From Natrinema sp. CBA1119 (GTDB taxonomy: Archaea > Halobacteriota > Halobacteria > Halobacteriales > Natrialbaceae), in NCBI RefSeq assembly GCF_002572525.1, contig NZ_PDBS01000001.1, positions 1,240,001 through 1,304,000 on the forward strand: a stretch of 64,000 bases of DNA, written 5' to 3'. Position numbers and translations under genes: made by a program. Positions 29,758-37,910 of this stretch are shown in pieces. The notes below the pieces were generated by a model. That model saw only the letters and a list, made by a program, of their open reading frames with translations. It was not told the DNA's origin and ran no database searches. Numbering within the stretch: the stretch's first letter is position 1; every line of letters begins with the position of its first letter.

Positions 29758-29880
29758 TCGGGCTGCTCGCGGTCGAATCGACTCGGTTTCGGTTGCTTCA
29801 TACGGACTGCTGTCAGTCAGTTCCGGAGCAACCGCAGGACGGTTCGCGGTTACTCCGGTACATCGGTACAACAGACCGTA

Positions 29881-30747
29881 TCAGTCCGCGACGTCGCGTA
29901 TCGCGGCCGCGAGCCGATCGTAGAACTCCGGCTCGTACTTCGTCTCCTCGTCGATCGTCGGTCGCGCGTTCGTCTCGTTGACCACCAGTTTCTCGCCGGT
30001 CTCGAGCAGATCGACGCCCAGGAAGGGGATCTCGAGCTCGGCCGCGACCGATTCGGCCAGATCGCGCCACGGTTCGGGGAGGTCGATCCCGGTCGCTTCC
30101 GCCCCGCGGTGGACGTTGTGTTTCCACTGGCCCTCGCGAACCGCGTCATCGGGGAGCCGGCGCTCGACCGCGCCGACGTACTCCCCCTCGAGCACCATCA
30201 CCCGGTAGTCGGTCGCGTTCGGGAGGTACTCCTGGACCAGAAACGACTGGTCGCCGGTCGCCTTGTAGTCGTGGACCAGCGAGAGGTAATCACAGATACC
30301 CAGGAAAGAGTCCAGATCGTGGGCTTTCGCGACGCCGACGCCCCGCGTCGTCGAGTTCGGTTTGACCACGACCGGCGGCTCGAACCGCTCGAAGACCGCG
30401 ACCAGTTCGGCCTCGCCGACGTCGTTCGAGACGTAGACGGACTCCGGCACCGGAAGGGCGGCCCGCTCGAGTCGCGCCAGTACCTCGGCCTTGTTCCGCG
30501 AGGTCAACACCGTCTCGTGGTCGTTGAGCCACGGGATTTCGAGCAGGGCGTCCGCGACGCCGCCCTCCATCAGCCGACCGGGATAGACGAAGCCGACGTC
30601 GTAGTCGTCGGGCGACCACGGCGGATCACCGAGCGCGACCGTGCGCTCGCGTACGGGCACGTGGTGAACCCGTATGCCTCGTCCGGCCAGCGGCTCCTGC
30701 ATCCGCCGAAACGTCTGTTTCTCGTTGGCGACCGCGAGATCGATCAT
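29881..30747 (-). CDS. ATP-grasp ligase of the RimK family
   Basis: 288 residues. The order is a pre-ATP-grasp Rossmann-like domain, then the ATP-grasp fold: VVVKPNSTTRGVGVAKAHD (Lys and Gly-rich loop), DQSFLVQEYLPNATDYRVMV, and the Mg-binding EIPFLGVDLLETGEKLVVNETNARPTID carried by Glu and Asn. RimK-like enzymes join a carboxylate to an amine using ATP. Substrate unknown; it is not beside the LysW carrier, so it is not ArgX, which is at 46467. Confidence 0.82.
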   Translation of the reverse strand: MIDLAVANEKQTFRRMQEPLAGRGIRVHHVPVRERTVALGDPPWSPDDYDVGFVYPGRLMEGGVADALLEIPWLNDHETVLTSRNKAEVLARLERAALPVPESVYVSNDVGEAELVAVFERFEPPVVVKPNSTTRGVGVAKAHDLDSFLGICDYLSLVHDYKATGDQSFLVQEYLPNATDYRVMVLEGEYVGAVERRLPDDAVREGQWKHNVHRGAEATGIDLPEPWRDLAESVAAELEIPFLGVDLLETGEKLVVNETNARPTIDEETKYEPEFYDRLAAAIRDVAD

Positions 30748-30993
30748 ACGCGGTACTCGGAGCAGACGGGCAAAAAGGTGCTCGAGACGGGATTCTCGAG
30801 AGTAAGACGCGGTGGCCGGGAGCGGGCTCCGAGCGCTGCGAGGAGCCCGCAACCCGGGGGAGGGCAGGCGGTTCACCGATACTCACCGCGAGCGAGGCCG
30901 AAGGCCGAGCGAGCGGGCCGACGACTGATGTGAGCGAGGACTGAAAGGACGAGTGAACGGAGGGAGGAGTGCTTTTAATCGAATTTTTGCCGA

Positions 30994-31014
30994 GGGCGCG
31001 GCTTCGCCGCGCCC
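30994..31014. terminator. Strong GC hairpin downstream of rpl10e
   Basis: GGGCGCGGC and GCCGCGCCC form a perfect 9-bp stem with a 3-nt TTC loop, 19 nt past the rpl10e stop. It is flanked by AATTTTTG and CAAAAC tracts. The region 30748-31032 also has a longer GC-rich inverted repeat at about 30822-30850 and no gene. Confidence 0.5.
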
Positions 31015-31032
31015 GCAGAGCAAAACTTCGTT

Positions 31033-31563
31033 TTACGCTATTAGTTCTTCCTCGCCGCGCTCGATGACGATGCGACACGGCGGCGAGATCTTGTTGTAGG
31101 AGCGACGGAGCGCGTCCTTGGCGAACTCGGCGTCGTCGACGTCACACCAGATGGTGAAGATGCGCTCGCCGGCGCCCATTCGGGCGGCGGTGCCGACGAT
31201 CTTCCCGAACGCCTGGCGCATTCCGTCGGAGACACGGTCCGCCCCGGCACCCGTCGCCTGCTTGTTCTCCCGAATGACCTGGTGGGGGAACTTCCGCAGG
31301 ATCATCTTGTAGTTGTTCTCGCCGGCGTTTTTCAGCATGTGACGGTTCGCCGAGAGGCGCGAGGCCTCGAGGCTTCCGTGGCGGAGCTGGACCTCTTCTT
31401 CCGTGATGAGGCTCATCTGGACGGGGTAGTCGTCGGGATCCGCTTTGACGTCGCCCATCTTGTGCTGTGCGATCTTCGAGCCAGGGATACCAGTAATGTA
31501 TTCGCGGCGCGTGTAGGCCGGCTTACTGATCTCCCGGTACATGGAGGCGGGCTTGTCTGACAT
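31033..31563 (-). CDS. rpl10e: 50S ribosomal protein L10e/L16 (uL16)
   Basis: 176 residues. It binds 23S rRNA near the A site and is the archaeal L16 counterpart. Clear blocks are [21 protein letters not shown] and [23 protein letters not shown], the second being the universal uL16 signature. The gene stands alone, as in other haloarchaea. Confidence 0.97.
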   Translation of the reverse strand: MSDKPASMYREISKPAYTRREYITGIPGSKIAQHKMGDVKADPDDYPVQMSLITEEEVQLRHGSLEASRLSANRHMLKNAGENNYKMILRKFPHQVIRENKQATGAGADRVSDGMRQAFGKIVGTAARMGAGERIFTIWCDVDDAEFAKDALRRSYNKISPPCRIVIERGEEELIA

Positions 31564-31769
31564 GGTTGTGATTACTTAGAAAAACGGAGGCCCACCGGGC
31601 GGATAAAGGCTTCGAAGCGCCGCGTCGGACAGCGCCGCGGTCGATCACCGCGAGCGAACCGCGGGTCGTCGGGACCGACGGCCGGTGTCCCGGCTGGTGA
31701 CAGCGGTGTCGACTCGAGAACGGGCCGGCGTCCCAACGCGGTCGGCGTTCGAAACGGCGGTTTCCGAAC

Positions 31770-32003
31770 TCAGTTCGCGACGACGTACGCCGACCCGGTC
31801 TCCTCGATCAGCCCCTGACTCGAGAGCGACGAGAGCACGCTCAGGATGGTGAGCTTCTGCATGTTCAGGAGTTGGCTCAGTTCTCCGGTCGTCGCCCCGC
31901 CGGTGGCCTCGAGGGTGACGTACACGAGTTTGCTCTGTGCGGAGTCAAGTTCGGTCGGAAGCGGGCTGAGTCGGTCGGTCGATTGCGTATCTTGCATCAA
32001 CAT
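31770..32003 (-). CDS. Small winged-helix (MarR/TrmB-like) DNA-binding protein
   Basis: 77 residues. One wHTH unit: AQSKLVYVTLEATGGATTGELSQLLNM forms the first helices, KLTILSVLSSLSSQGLIEE the recognition helix and following turn, and AYVVAN the wing. ATG 32003 is preferred over a GTG 15 nt upstream because a TATA-like box lies 23 nt before it. It is a probable local repressor or cofactor; targets are unknown. Confidence 0.78.
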   Translation of the reverse strand: MLMQDTQSTDRLSPLPTELDSAQSKLVYVTLEATGGATTGELSQLLNMQKLTILSVLSSLSSQGLIEETGSAYVVAN

Positions 32004-32025
32004 ACTAACAGCATCCACGAACTCA

Positions 32026-32033
32026 TGTATAAG
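32026..32033 (-). promoter_or_regulatory. TATA-like box of the small wHTH gene
   Basis: On the minus strand CTTATACA ends 23 nt before ATG 32003, giving a leaderless transcript and deciding the start. Confidence 0.6.
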
Positions 32034-32201
32034 TCTATGGTGCAGAGGATATAGATTTCCTAGTACATATTATTGTGGTTATATTACACGAAGGGCGAGA
32101 ACGCAGCGCGACCGAAAAACTGGCTGAGACGGATTGCTGTAACGGGTTCCCGCCACGATTGCGCGGCCCATCCACTCTCTTGACCGGCGGTCCCGGCGGC
32201 G

Positions 32202-32209
32202 TATTTAAG
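32202..32209 (+). promoter_or_regulatory. TATA box of the M50 protease gene
   Basis: TATTTAAG lies 25 nt before the ATG at 32234, consistent with a leaderless mRNA. Confidence 0.6.
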
Positions 32210-32233
32210 GTTCCGCCGCCAAAATCACTCTAC

Positions 32234-33409
32234 ATGAGGAGTTTTCGGATCGGGTCCCTGTTCGGGATCCCGATCAAACTGGATCTGACGTTCCTGTTGG
32301 TGCTCCCGCTGTTCGCGTATCTCATCGGGGCACAGATCGAGGACGTCGCTGGGATACTGAACGACGGGTTAGCGGCGGGAATCGACGTCGGAGCCATCAC
32401 CGGCGGTTCGATGTCGTGGCTACTCGGGCTGGCCGCGGCGATCGGACTGTTCGTCGGCGTCGTGCTCCACGAACTCGGCCACTCGCTGACCGCTCGACGA
32501 TACGGGTTTCCGATCGAGTCGATCACCCTCTGGCTGTTCGGCGGTATCGCCGCCTTCTCGGAGATGCCCGAAGACTGGCGACAGGAACTCAACATCGCCG
32601 TCGCCGGGCCGATCGTCAGCATTCTGGTCGGCGTCGCCTCCTACGGGCTCTTCGTCGTCACCCCCGAAAGCCTCGACGGCGCACGATTCGTCCTGGGCTA
32701 TCTCGCCGTCCTGAACGTCGCGCTCGCCATTTTCAACATGCTCCCCGCGTTCCCGATGGACGGGGGACGGGTGCTGCGAGCGCTGCTCGCTCGCAGTCAA
32801 CCGTACGCGCAGGCGACCCAGCAGGCCGCTAGCATCGGGAAACTGTTCGCGGTCCTGATGGGACTGTTCGGTCTCTTTTCGGGGAACATCATCCTCATCG
32901 GCGTCGCCTTCTTCGTCTACATCGCCGCCTCGAGCGAGGCCCAGCAGGTGACGATGAAGGCGGCCTTCCAGGACGTCACCGTCGGCGACATCATGACGCC
33001 GGCGAACGACCTCCACACCGTCGAGCCCGAGACGACGGTCGCGCAGCTGATCCGGCGGATGTTCACCGAGCGCCACACCGGCTATCCGGTCGTCGATACG
33101 AACGCGTTCGAGGGGGAGCGACTCATCGGCCTCGTGACGCTGACCGACGCCCGCGAGATCGAACCGGTCGAGCGCGACGCCTACACCGTCGAAGACGTGA
33201 TGACGACGGAGTTGCAGACGATCACCCCCGATTCCGACGCGATGGCCGCCATCGATCAGATGCGAGAGCACGATATCGGTCGGCTGCTCGTGGTGGATAA
33301 CGACGACCTCGTCGGGCTGATCTCGCGAACCGACGTGATGACCGCGTTCGACATCGTCCAGCAAAGCGGTGCGATCGCTCCCTCAAGTCGGCCGCGGACG
33401 GCGGACTGA
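32234..33409 (+). CDS. Site-2-protease-like M50 metalloprotease with two CBS domains
   Basis: 391 residues. Residues 1-230 form the membrane core with about six hydrophobic segments. The zinc site is HELGH (H79, E80, H83) with the third ligand D176 in FPMDGGRVLRALLAR. Residues 250-375 are two CBS modules (VGDIMTPANDLHTVEPETTV and VEDVMTTELQTITPDSDAM) that bind adenosine nucleotides and probably control the protease by energy state. The usual substrates of such proteases are membrane-bound regulators; none is adjacent here. Confidence 0.92.
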   Translation: MRSFRIGSLFGIPIKLDLTFLLVLPLFAYLIGAQIEDVAGILNDGLAAGIDVGAITGGSMSWLLGLAAAIGLFVGVVLHELGHSLTARRYGFPIESITLWLFGGIAAFSEMPEDWRQELNIAVAGPIVSILVGVASYGLFVVTPESLDGARFVLGYLAVLNVALAIFNMLPAFPMDGGRVLRALLARSQPYAQATQQAASIGKLFAVLMGLFGLFSGNIILIGVAFFVYIAASSEAQQVTMKAAFQDVTVGDIMTPANDLHTVEPETTVAQLIRRMFTERHTGYPVVDTNAFEGERLIGLVTLTDAREIEPVERDAYTVEDVMTTELQTITPDSDAMAAIDQMREHDIGRLLVVDNDDLVGLISRTDVMTAFDIVQQSGAIAPSSRPRTAD

Positions 33410-33457
33410 GAGATAGTCACAAGCCGGTTTTGGAGCGACGTGTTCCCCGAACAAACG

Positions 33458-33465
33458 GTTTAACC
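33458..33465 (+). promoter_or_regulatory. TATA-like box of the ABC exporter operon
   Basis: GTTTAACC ends 25 nt before ATG 33490 and so supports that start over the in-frame TTG at 33430. Confidence 0.5.
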
Positions 33466-33489
33466 GTAGTCGGGGCTGACGCTGTACCG

Positions 33490-34542
33490 ATGCCACCGGC
33501 CATCGAGACCGTCGATCTCGTAAAGGAGTACGGCGATCTGCGCGCCCTGCAGGAGCTATCGCTGACCGTCGAGGAAGGCGAATTCTTCGGCCTGCTCGGC
33601 CCCAACGGGGCGGGCAAGACGACGTTCATCAACACGCTGGTCGGCCTGGTCCGCAAGACCGGCGGCGAGGCGCGCGTCTTCGGTCACGATGTCGAGGACG
33701 ACTACCGAGAGGCCCGCGACGCGATCGGCCTCGCCCCACAGGAGTTCAACGTCGACCGATTCTTCTCGATCAGAGAAGTACTGAAACACAAGGCGGGCTA
33801 CCACGGCGTTCCGGACGCCGAAGCCGCCGACCGGGCCGACGAGGTTCTCAAACGCGTCGGGATCTACGACAAGCGCGACGAGCGCTTCGACTGGCTCTCC
33901 GGCGGGATGAAACGCCGACTCCTGCTCGCTCGAGCCCTGGTCACCGAGCCCGACCTGCTCATCCTCGACGAGCCGACCGCCGGCGTCGACGTCCAGCTCC
34001 GCCACGACCTCTGGGAGCTCGTCACCGAACTCAACGAGGAGGGGACGACGATCCTGCTGACGACCCACTACATCGAGGAGGCCGAACGGCTCTGCGACCG
34101 CGTCGCGATCATGAACGAGGGCCGGAAGGTGACGGTCGCGACCCCGGACGAACTCAAGGCGCGCGGCACCGATACCATCGCCGTCCGCCTCGAGTCCGTG
34201 CCCGCGAGCGCGCCCGAACTCGGCGCGTACGCACACGAAACGACGGTCTCCGGCGACCTGCTCGAGGTCCGCGTCGACGACGGCGGTTCGACTGCACCGC
34301 AGTTGCTCAACGACCTCGAGGCGATGGGCCACGAGATCGCCGATCTCGAGATTACCCGGACCTCGCTCGAGGAGATATTCGTCGATCTGACCCGGAGCGA
34401 GGATCGGACCGTAACCCGATCCGGCGCGGAGGGCGCAGGTGACGACGACACCGACGGGAGCGAAACGGGGACGTCGTCGCCGCCCGAGCAGGAGCGGGAG
34501 CGAGAAAGGGAACAAGAGCGAGAGCAGGAGGGGGTCGCCTGA
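33490..34542 (+). CDS. ABC transporter ATP-binding protein (ABC-2 type exporter)
   Basis: 350 residues. Walker A GPNGAGKTTF (residues 37-46), signature LSGGMKRRLLLARAL (about 137) and Walker B LLILDEPTAGVD (about 156) are all intact, with the H-loop in TTHYIEEAE. A C-terminal regulatory domain precedes a charged low-complexity tail of about 40 residues rich in Glu and Arg. The stop overlaps the permease ATG by one base (TGATG), so the two are coupled. It powers export of an unknown substrate; DrrA/CcmA-like exporters for drugs or lipids are similar. Confidence 0.93.
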   Translation: MPPAIETVDLVKEYGDLRALQELSLTVEEGEFFGLLGPNGAGKTTFINTLVGLVRKTGGEARVFGHDVEDDYREARDAIGLAPQEFNVDRFFSIREVLKHKAGYHGVPDAEAADRADEVLKRVGIYDKRDERFDWLSGGMKRRLLLARALVTEPDLLILDEPTAGVDVQLRHDLWELVTELNEEGTTILLTTHYIEEAERLCDRVAIMNEGRKVTVATPDELKARGTDTIAVRLESVPASAPELGAYAHETTVSGDLLEVRVDDGGSTAPQLLNDLEAMGHEIADLEITRTSLEEIFVDLTRSEDRTVTRSGAEGAGDDDTDGSETGTSSPPEQEREREREQEREQEGVA

Positions 34543-35345
34543 TGCTGTCGGTCGGCTTCCGCGCGCTCTTCCGGCGCGAGATTCTGCGGTTCGTCCGCCG
34601 GCCCAAGAACACGTTCATGCCGCCGGCGATCACGAACGTGCTCTACTTTGCCGTCTTCGGCGTGATCCTGGGCAACCGGATCGACCAGATCGCGGGCTTC
34701 GACTACATCCTCTTCATCGTGCCCGGGCTCATCGTCCTCGGTGCAATCTCGAACGCCTTCGAGAACGCCTCGTTCTCGATCTTTCACGGCAGATGGAACG
34801 AGTACATTCACGAAACGCTGACCTCGCCGCTGTCGTACGTCGAGATGGTCGTCGCCTACGTCGGAGCCAGCGCGGTGCGCGGCCTCATCGTCGGCGTCAT
34901 CATCGCCGCCGTCGGGCGACTGTTCGTCCCGATCAGTTTCGAACACGGCCTCTATCTCGTGGCGACGATGGTCGTCATCACGGCGCTGTTCGCCGGGTTC
35001 GGTATCATCGGCGGTCTCGTCGCTCGAGACTTCGACGATCTGACCGTGATGAACCAGTTCATCCTCCGCCCGCTGGTGTTCTTCGGCGCCGTCTTCTACT
35101 CGCTCGAGACGTTCGATCACGCCTGGCAGGTGGGCCTCTCGCTGGTGAACCCGATGGTCTACATGGTCGACAGCGTCCGGTACGGACTGCTGGGCCACTC
35201 GGACCTGATCGGCGTCGGCATCCTGCCCGCGCCCTACACCGACTTCGCACCGCTGGTCTCGCTCGCGGTGCTCACGGCGATTACCGTCCTCGTCCTGGCG
35301 ATCGACGTCTACCTGTTCAAGGTCGGCTACGGGCTGACTGATTGA
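34542..35345 (+). CDS. ABC-2 type permease
   Basis: 267 residues with about six transmembrane helices, matching the ABC-2 family. Diagnostic stretches are FVRRPKNTFMPPAITNVLYF at the start, the cytoplasmic WNEYIHETLTSPLSYVEMV, and LRPLVFFGAVFYSLETF near the exit. With the upstream ATPase it forms a homodimeric-permease exporter. No substrate-binding protein is present, as expected for an exporter. Confidence 0.92.
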   Translation: MLSVGFRALFRREILRFVRRPKNTFMPPAITNVLYFAVFGVILGNRIDQIAGFDYILFIVPGLIVLGAISNAFENASFSIFHGRWNEYIHETLTSPLSYVEMVVAYVGASAVRGLIVGVIIAAVGRLFVPISFEHGLYLVATMVVITALFAGFGIIGGLVARDFDDLTVMNQFILRPLVFFGAVFYSLETFDHAWQVGLSLVNPMVYMVDSVRYGLLGHSDLIGVGILPAPYTDFAPLVSLAVLTAITVLVLAIDVYLFKVGYGLTD

Positions 35346-35392
35346 GCGCGGCCGATCGGCGGCCCTCGAGTTCGACTTGACCAAACGACATG

Positions 35393-35534
35393 CGGTGGCG
35401 CGTGCTGTGCCGCGGTTCGCGCCAGCGAACGGCGGCTCAAAAGCACGCGAGGGATGAGTGAGCGCCGCGAGGCGCGAACGAATCGGCTGGGGAGGGCGTG
35501 GCGATTCCCTGTTGCCACGAGAGCAGGACGCTCT
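35393..35534 (+). repeat. Dispersed structured element, copy A
   Basis: It shares with 42630-42772 the head GGTGGCGCGTGCTGT, a central GCGAGGGATGAG, and 41 identical bases (35479-35519, beginning CGAATCGGCTGG). Between head and centre is a hairpin: 35409-35420 pairs with 35425-35436 (11 of 12 bp). Copy B has a hairpin in the same place made of different bases. It falls between the ABC permease and the phosphodiesterase gene; the rest of 35346-35664 shows nothing. Confidence 0.7.
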
Positions 35535-35664
35535 GTTTCACTCAGCCAGTAGCAGAACCGACTGCTCTATTCACACGTCTACTGGTCACCGAACTTGGAA
35601 CGACTCCGGCGGAGCGATACGCAGGAGAAATAGGCTCTACTGCCTCAAATAACGCCGCGAAGAG

Positions 35665-36180
35665 TCACGCCGTTCGGATCTCGAGCGATTCGAGCACCGT
35701 CCCGTCCGGGTGCCGAATCGAGCCCTCGAGGCCGCCGTCGTCGCGCTCCTCGAGAGTAGCGAACCCCGGCTGATTCCCGCGCGGATCGGCGTGACTGCCG
35801 GGGTTCAACAGGGTGATATCGTCAGTTTCGATGACCGTCGGCCGGTGGCTGTGCCCGAAGACGACGACGTCGGCCCCCCTCGAGCGACCGAACATGGCGA
35901 GCCCCGTCTCGCCGCCGTCCCGTCGGTGCGTGACGGCGAACCGGACGCCCCCCGCCTCGACGACGCGGGCCGTCGGCAGTCGGTCACAGACCGCCGGCTC
36001 GTCGGCGTTTCCGTGGACGGCGAACAGTCGGTCGCACTCGTTCTGGAAGTCCTCGAGTGCGGTTTCACTCGTGAAATCGCCCGCGTGGATGACGGTATCG
36101 GCCTCGCGGGCCGCAGTCAGGGCCTCGCCCTCGAGTTCGTGGCCGCGGCGGCTGTGCGTGTCCGAGAGGATCGCGATCAT
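35665..36180 (-). CDS. YfcE/MJ0936-type metallophosphoesterase
   Basis: 171 residues. All metal-binding blocks of the calcineurin-like phosphoesterase fold are present: ILSDTHS, VIHAGDF, VHGNAD, VTHRRDG (variant of GH) and FGHSHRP. Small archaeal members hydrolyse phosphodiesters in vitro; the physiological substrate is unknown. Two ATGs, at 36186 and 36180, are equally possible; MIAILSD begins at the second. Confidence 0.9.
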   Translation of the reverse strand: MIAILSDTHSRRGHELEGEALTAAREADTVIHAGDFTSETALEDFQNECDRLFAVHGNADEPAVCDRLPTARVVEAGGVRFAVTHRRDGGETGLAMFGRSRGADVVVFGHSHRPTVIETDDITLLNPGSHADPRGNQPGFATLEERDDGGLEGSIRHPDGTVLESLEIRTA

Positions 36181-36337
36181 GGTCATGCTTCGGTCGCCGC
36201 TGACAGGTCCCTTTCGGATGCGACCGATCCGACCGTCCCGATCGCGCGCAGAGATGGTGCCACCAAGCGTGGTAGCGAGGCACAACCGGCTCTAGAACGG
36301 CTTACACTTTTGGGGCCCCTCCCCGTAGTCGTCGCCG

Positions 36338-37282
36338 ATGGCCAGTAGCACCTCCGTCGTGCTCGCCGCACTGTTCGCGAACGGGGCGATCGCGATCCTG
36401 AAGTTCGGCGGATATCTGTTGACCGGGAGTCCCGCAATGCTATCGGAGACGTATCACTCGATCTCGGATACGGGCAACCAGATCTTCCTGCTGGTCGGGA
36501 TCAAGTACGGCGCACAGGAGGCCAATCGGTCCCACCCGTTCGGCCACGGGAAGGCGCAGTTCTTCTACAGCCTGCTCGTCAGCGTCATGCTCTTCGGCAT
36601 CGCCGGCTGGGAGAGCGCCAGACACGGCTACAGCGCGCTGCAGGAGGGCGGCGTCCACCGGGCCAGCGAGGACGTTACGCTGCTCGGAGCGACGGTCGAT
36701 CCGGTCTACATCAACTACGCCGTGCTGATCGGCGCGATTCTCTTCGAGTCCTACGCCCTCTGGAAGGCCTACCAGGGAATGAGCCGCCAGATGGACGAGT
36801 ACGGCTGGTCGAGCTTCCGCGAGGCGTTCAGCAAGACCAGCGACGTGACGACGCTGACCGCGCTCACCGAGGACACCATCGCGCTCGCCGGCGCGGGGAT
36901 CGCCCTCTTCGGGATCTACCTCACTCGAACCACCGGCAATCCGATGTACGACGCCGGCGCGGCGCTCGTCATCGGGATCATGCTCATGGGCTTTGCCATC
37001 GCGCTGGCCTGGGAGAACAAGCGGCTCATCATCGGCGAGAGCCTCTCGAGAGACGCCGAGGACGACCTCCGGCGGATCATCGCTGACTGGGACGGCGTGA
37101 CCGAACTCGTCGACCTCCGGACGGTCTACTTCGGTGCCGAGGAACTGCTCGTCACCGCCGACGTCGCGTTCGAGTCCGACCTCGACGCCGAGACGATCAA
37201 CGAGCGCATCACCCAGATCGAGCTGGCCCTGATGGATCACGACAATCAGGTGCAGAAAGTCTACATCGAACCCGAAACCTGA
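36338..37282 (+). CDS. Cation diffusion facilitator family transporter
   Basis: 314 residues. Six hydrophobic segments in the first 215 residues carry the paired metal motifs HSISDTGNQ (H-x3-D, helix 2) and LTEDTIALAG (helix 5). A cytoplasmic C-terminal domain of about 90 residues follows, with the FGAEELLVTADVAFE strand. CDF proteins export Zn, Co, Fe or Mn in exchange for protons. A long insert between helices 3 and 4 (GGVHRASEDV…) is typical of this haloarchaeal subgroup. Metal choice cannot be read here. Confidence 0.93.
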   Translation: MASSTSVVLAALFANGAIAILKFGGYLLTGSPAMLSETYHSISDTGNQIFLLVGIKYGAQEANRSHPFGHGKAQFFYSLLVSVMLFGIAGWESARHGYSALQEGGVHRASEDVTLLGATVDPVYINYAVLIGAILFESYALWKAYQGMSRQMDEYGWSSFREAFSKTSDVTTLTALTEDTIALAGAGIALFGIYLTRTTGNPMYDAGAALVIGIMLMGFAIALAWENKRLIIGESLSRDAEDDLRRIIADWDGVTELVDLRTVYFGAEELLVTADVAFESDLDAETINERITQIELALMDHDNQVQKVYIEPET

Positions 37283-37340
37283 CCGAAACCTGACCAAAAC
37301 CTGACCGAAGTCTGCTCACCCACCGTTTCCCCCGGTCGCA

Positions 37341-37760
37341 CTATTCCGTCGGTTCAGCGTTCGCATCGTCTCTATCGTCGTAGCCCGCCACCACCGTCGT
37401 CCCCGGCGGCCGGTCGTTCAGCACTGCCGTGACCGTTGTCTCCTCCAAGTCCACCGTCGACTCGAGTGGCTCCCACCCGTCCGCCGTTTCGACGGCGACC
37501 GCGACGTCGGTCGGACTCGCGCCGGGGGGCAGTCTCGAGGGGTCGTAGACGAGCGCGATCCGGACGGCTTCGACCGCCTTCAGTTCGTCGAGCGCCACGA
37601 GGTCGACGGGATCGGCGAGCGCGTCCACCGGCGGCTCGCGCCCGCTCTTCGCGAGGCCGAACTCGTCGGGAACGACGCCCGCGACGACGGCGACGCGGGC
37701 ACCTGCGCTCTCGAGGGAATACTCGGCGACGCTACTGGCATCGTATCCGGGAATCGCCAT
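37341..37760 (-). CDS. Hypothetical acidic haloarchaeal protein
   Basis: 139 residues with no signal peptide or membrane segment. A beta-rich pattern (ARVAVVAGVV, VRIALVYDPSRLPPGASP, VAVAVETADGWEPLES, TVTAVLNDRPPGTTVVAGYD) looks like an immunoglobulin-like or surface beta-sandwich. The PGTTVVAG ending resembles sortase-free haloarchaeal surface modules, but no anchor is visible. Function unknown. Confidence 0.6.
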   Translation of the reverse strand: MAIPGYDASSVAEYSLESAGARVAVVAGVVPDEFGLAKSGREPPVDALADPVDLVALDELKAVEAVRIALVYDPSRLPPGASPTDVAVAVETADGWEPLESTVDLEETTVTAVLNDRPPGTTVVAGYDDRDDANAEPTE

Positions 37761-37879
37761 ACCGGGGGCAGGCGCTCGAGACACATGGCCCTGTACCGCG
37801 CGTTCGCCGGCCGGTGGTCACACGAGCCGCGCGCGATCGACGGGATTCCTTAAATGGGCCGACCGAATCGAGACGAATC

Positions 37880-37887
37880 CTTTTATC
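37880..37887 (+). promoter_or_regulatory. TATA box of the XPD-like helicase gene
   Basis: CTTTTATC lies 24 nt before the GTG at 37911, supporting GTG as a leaderless start rather than the ATG at 37854, which lies upstream of this box. Confidence 0.55.
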
Positions 37888-37910
37888 GGAGCGCGAACCT
37901 ATCACGTACT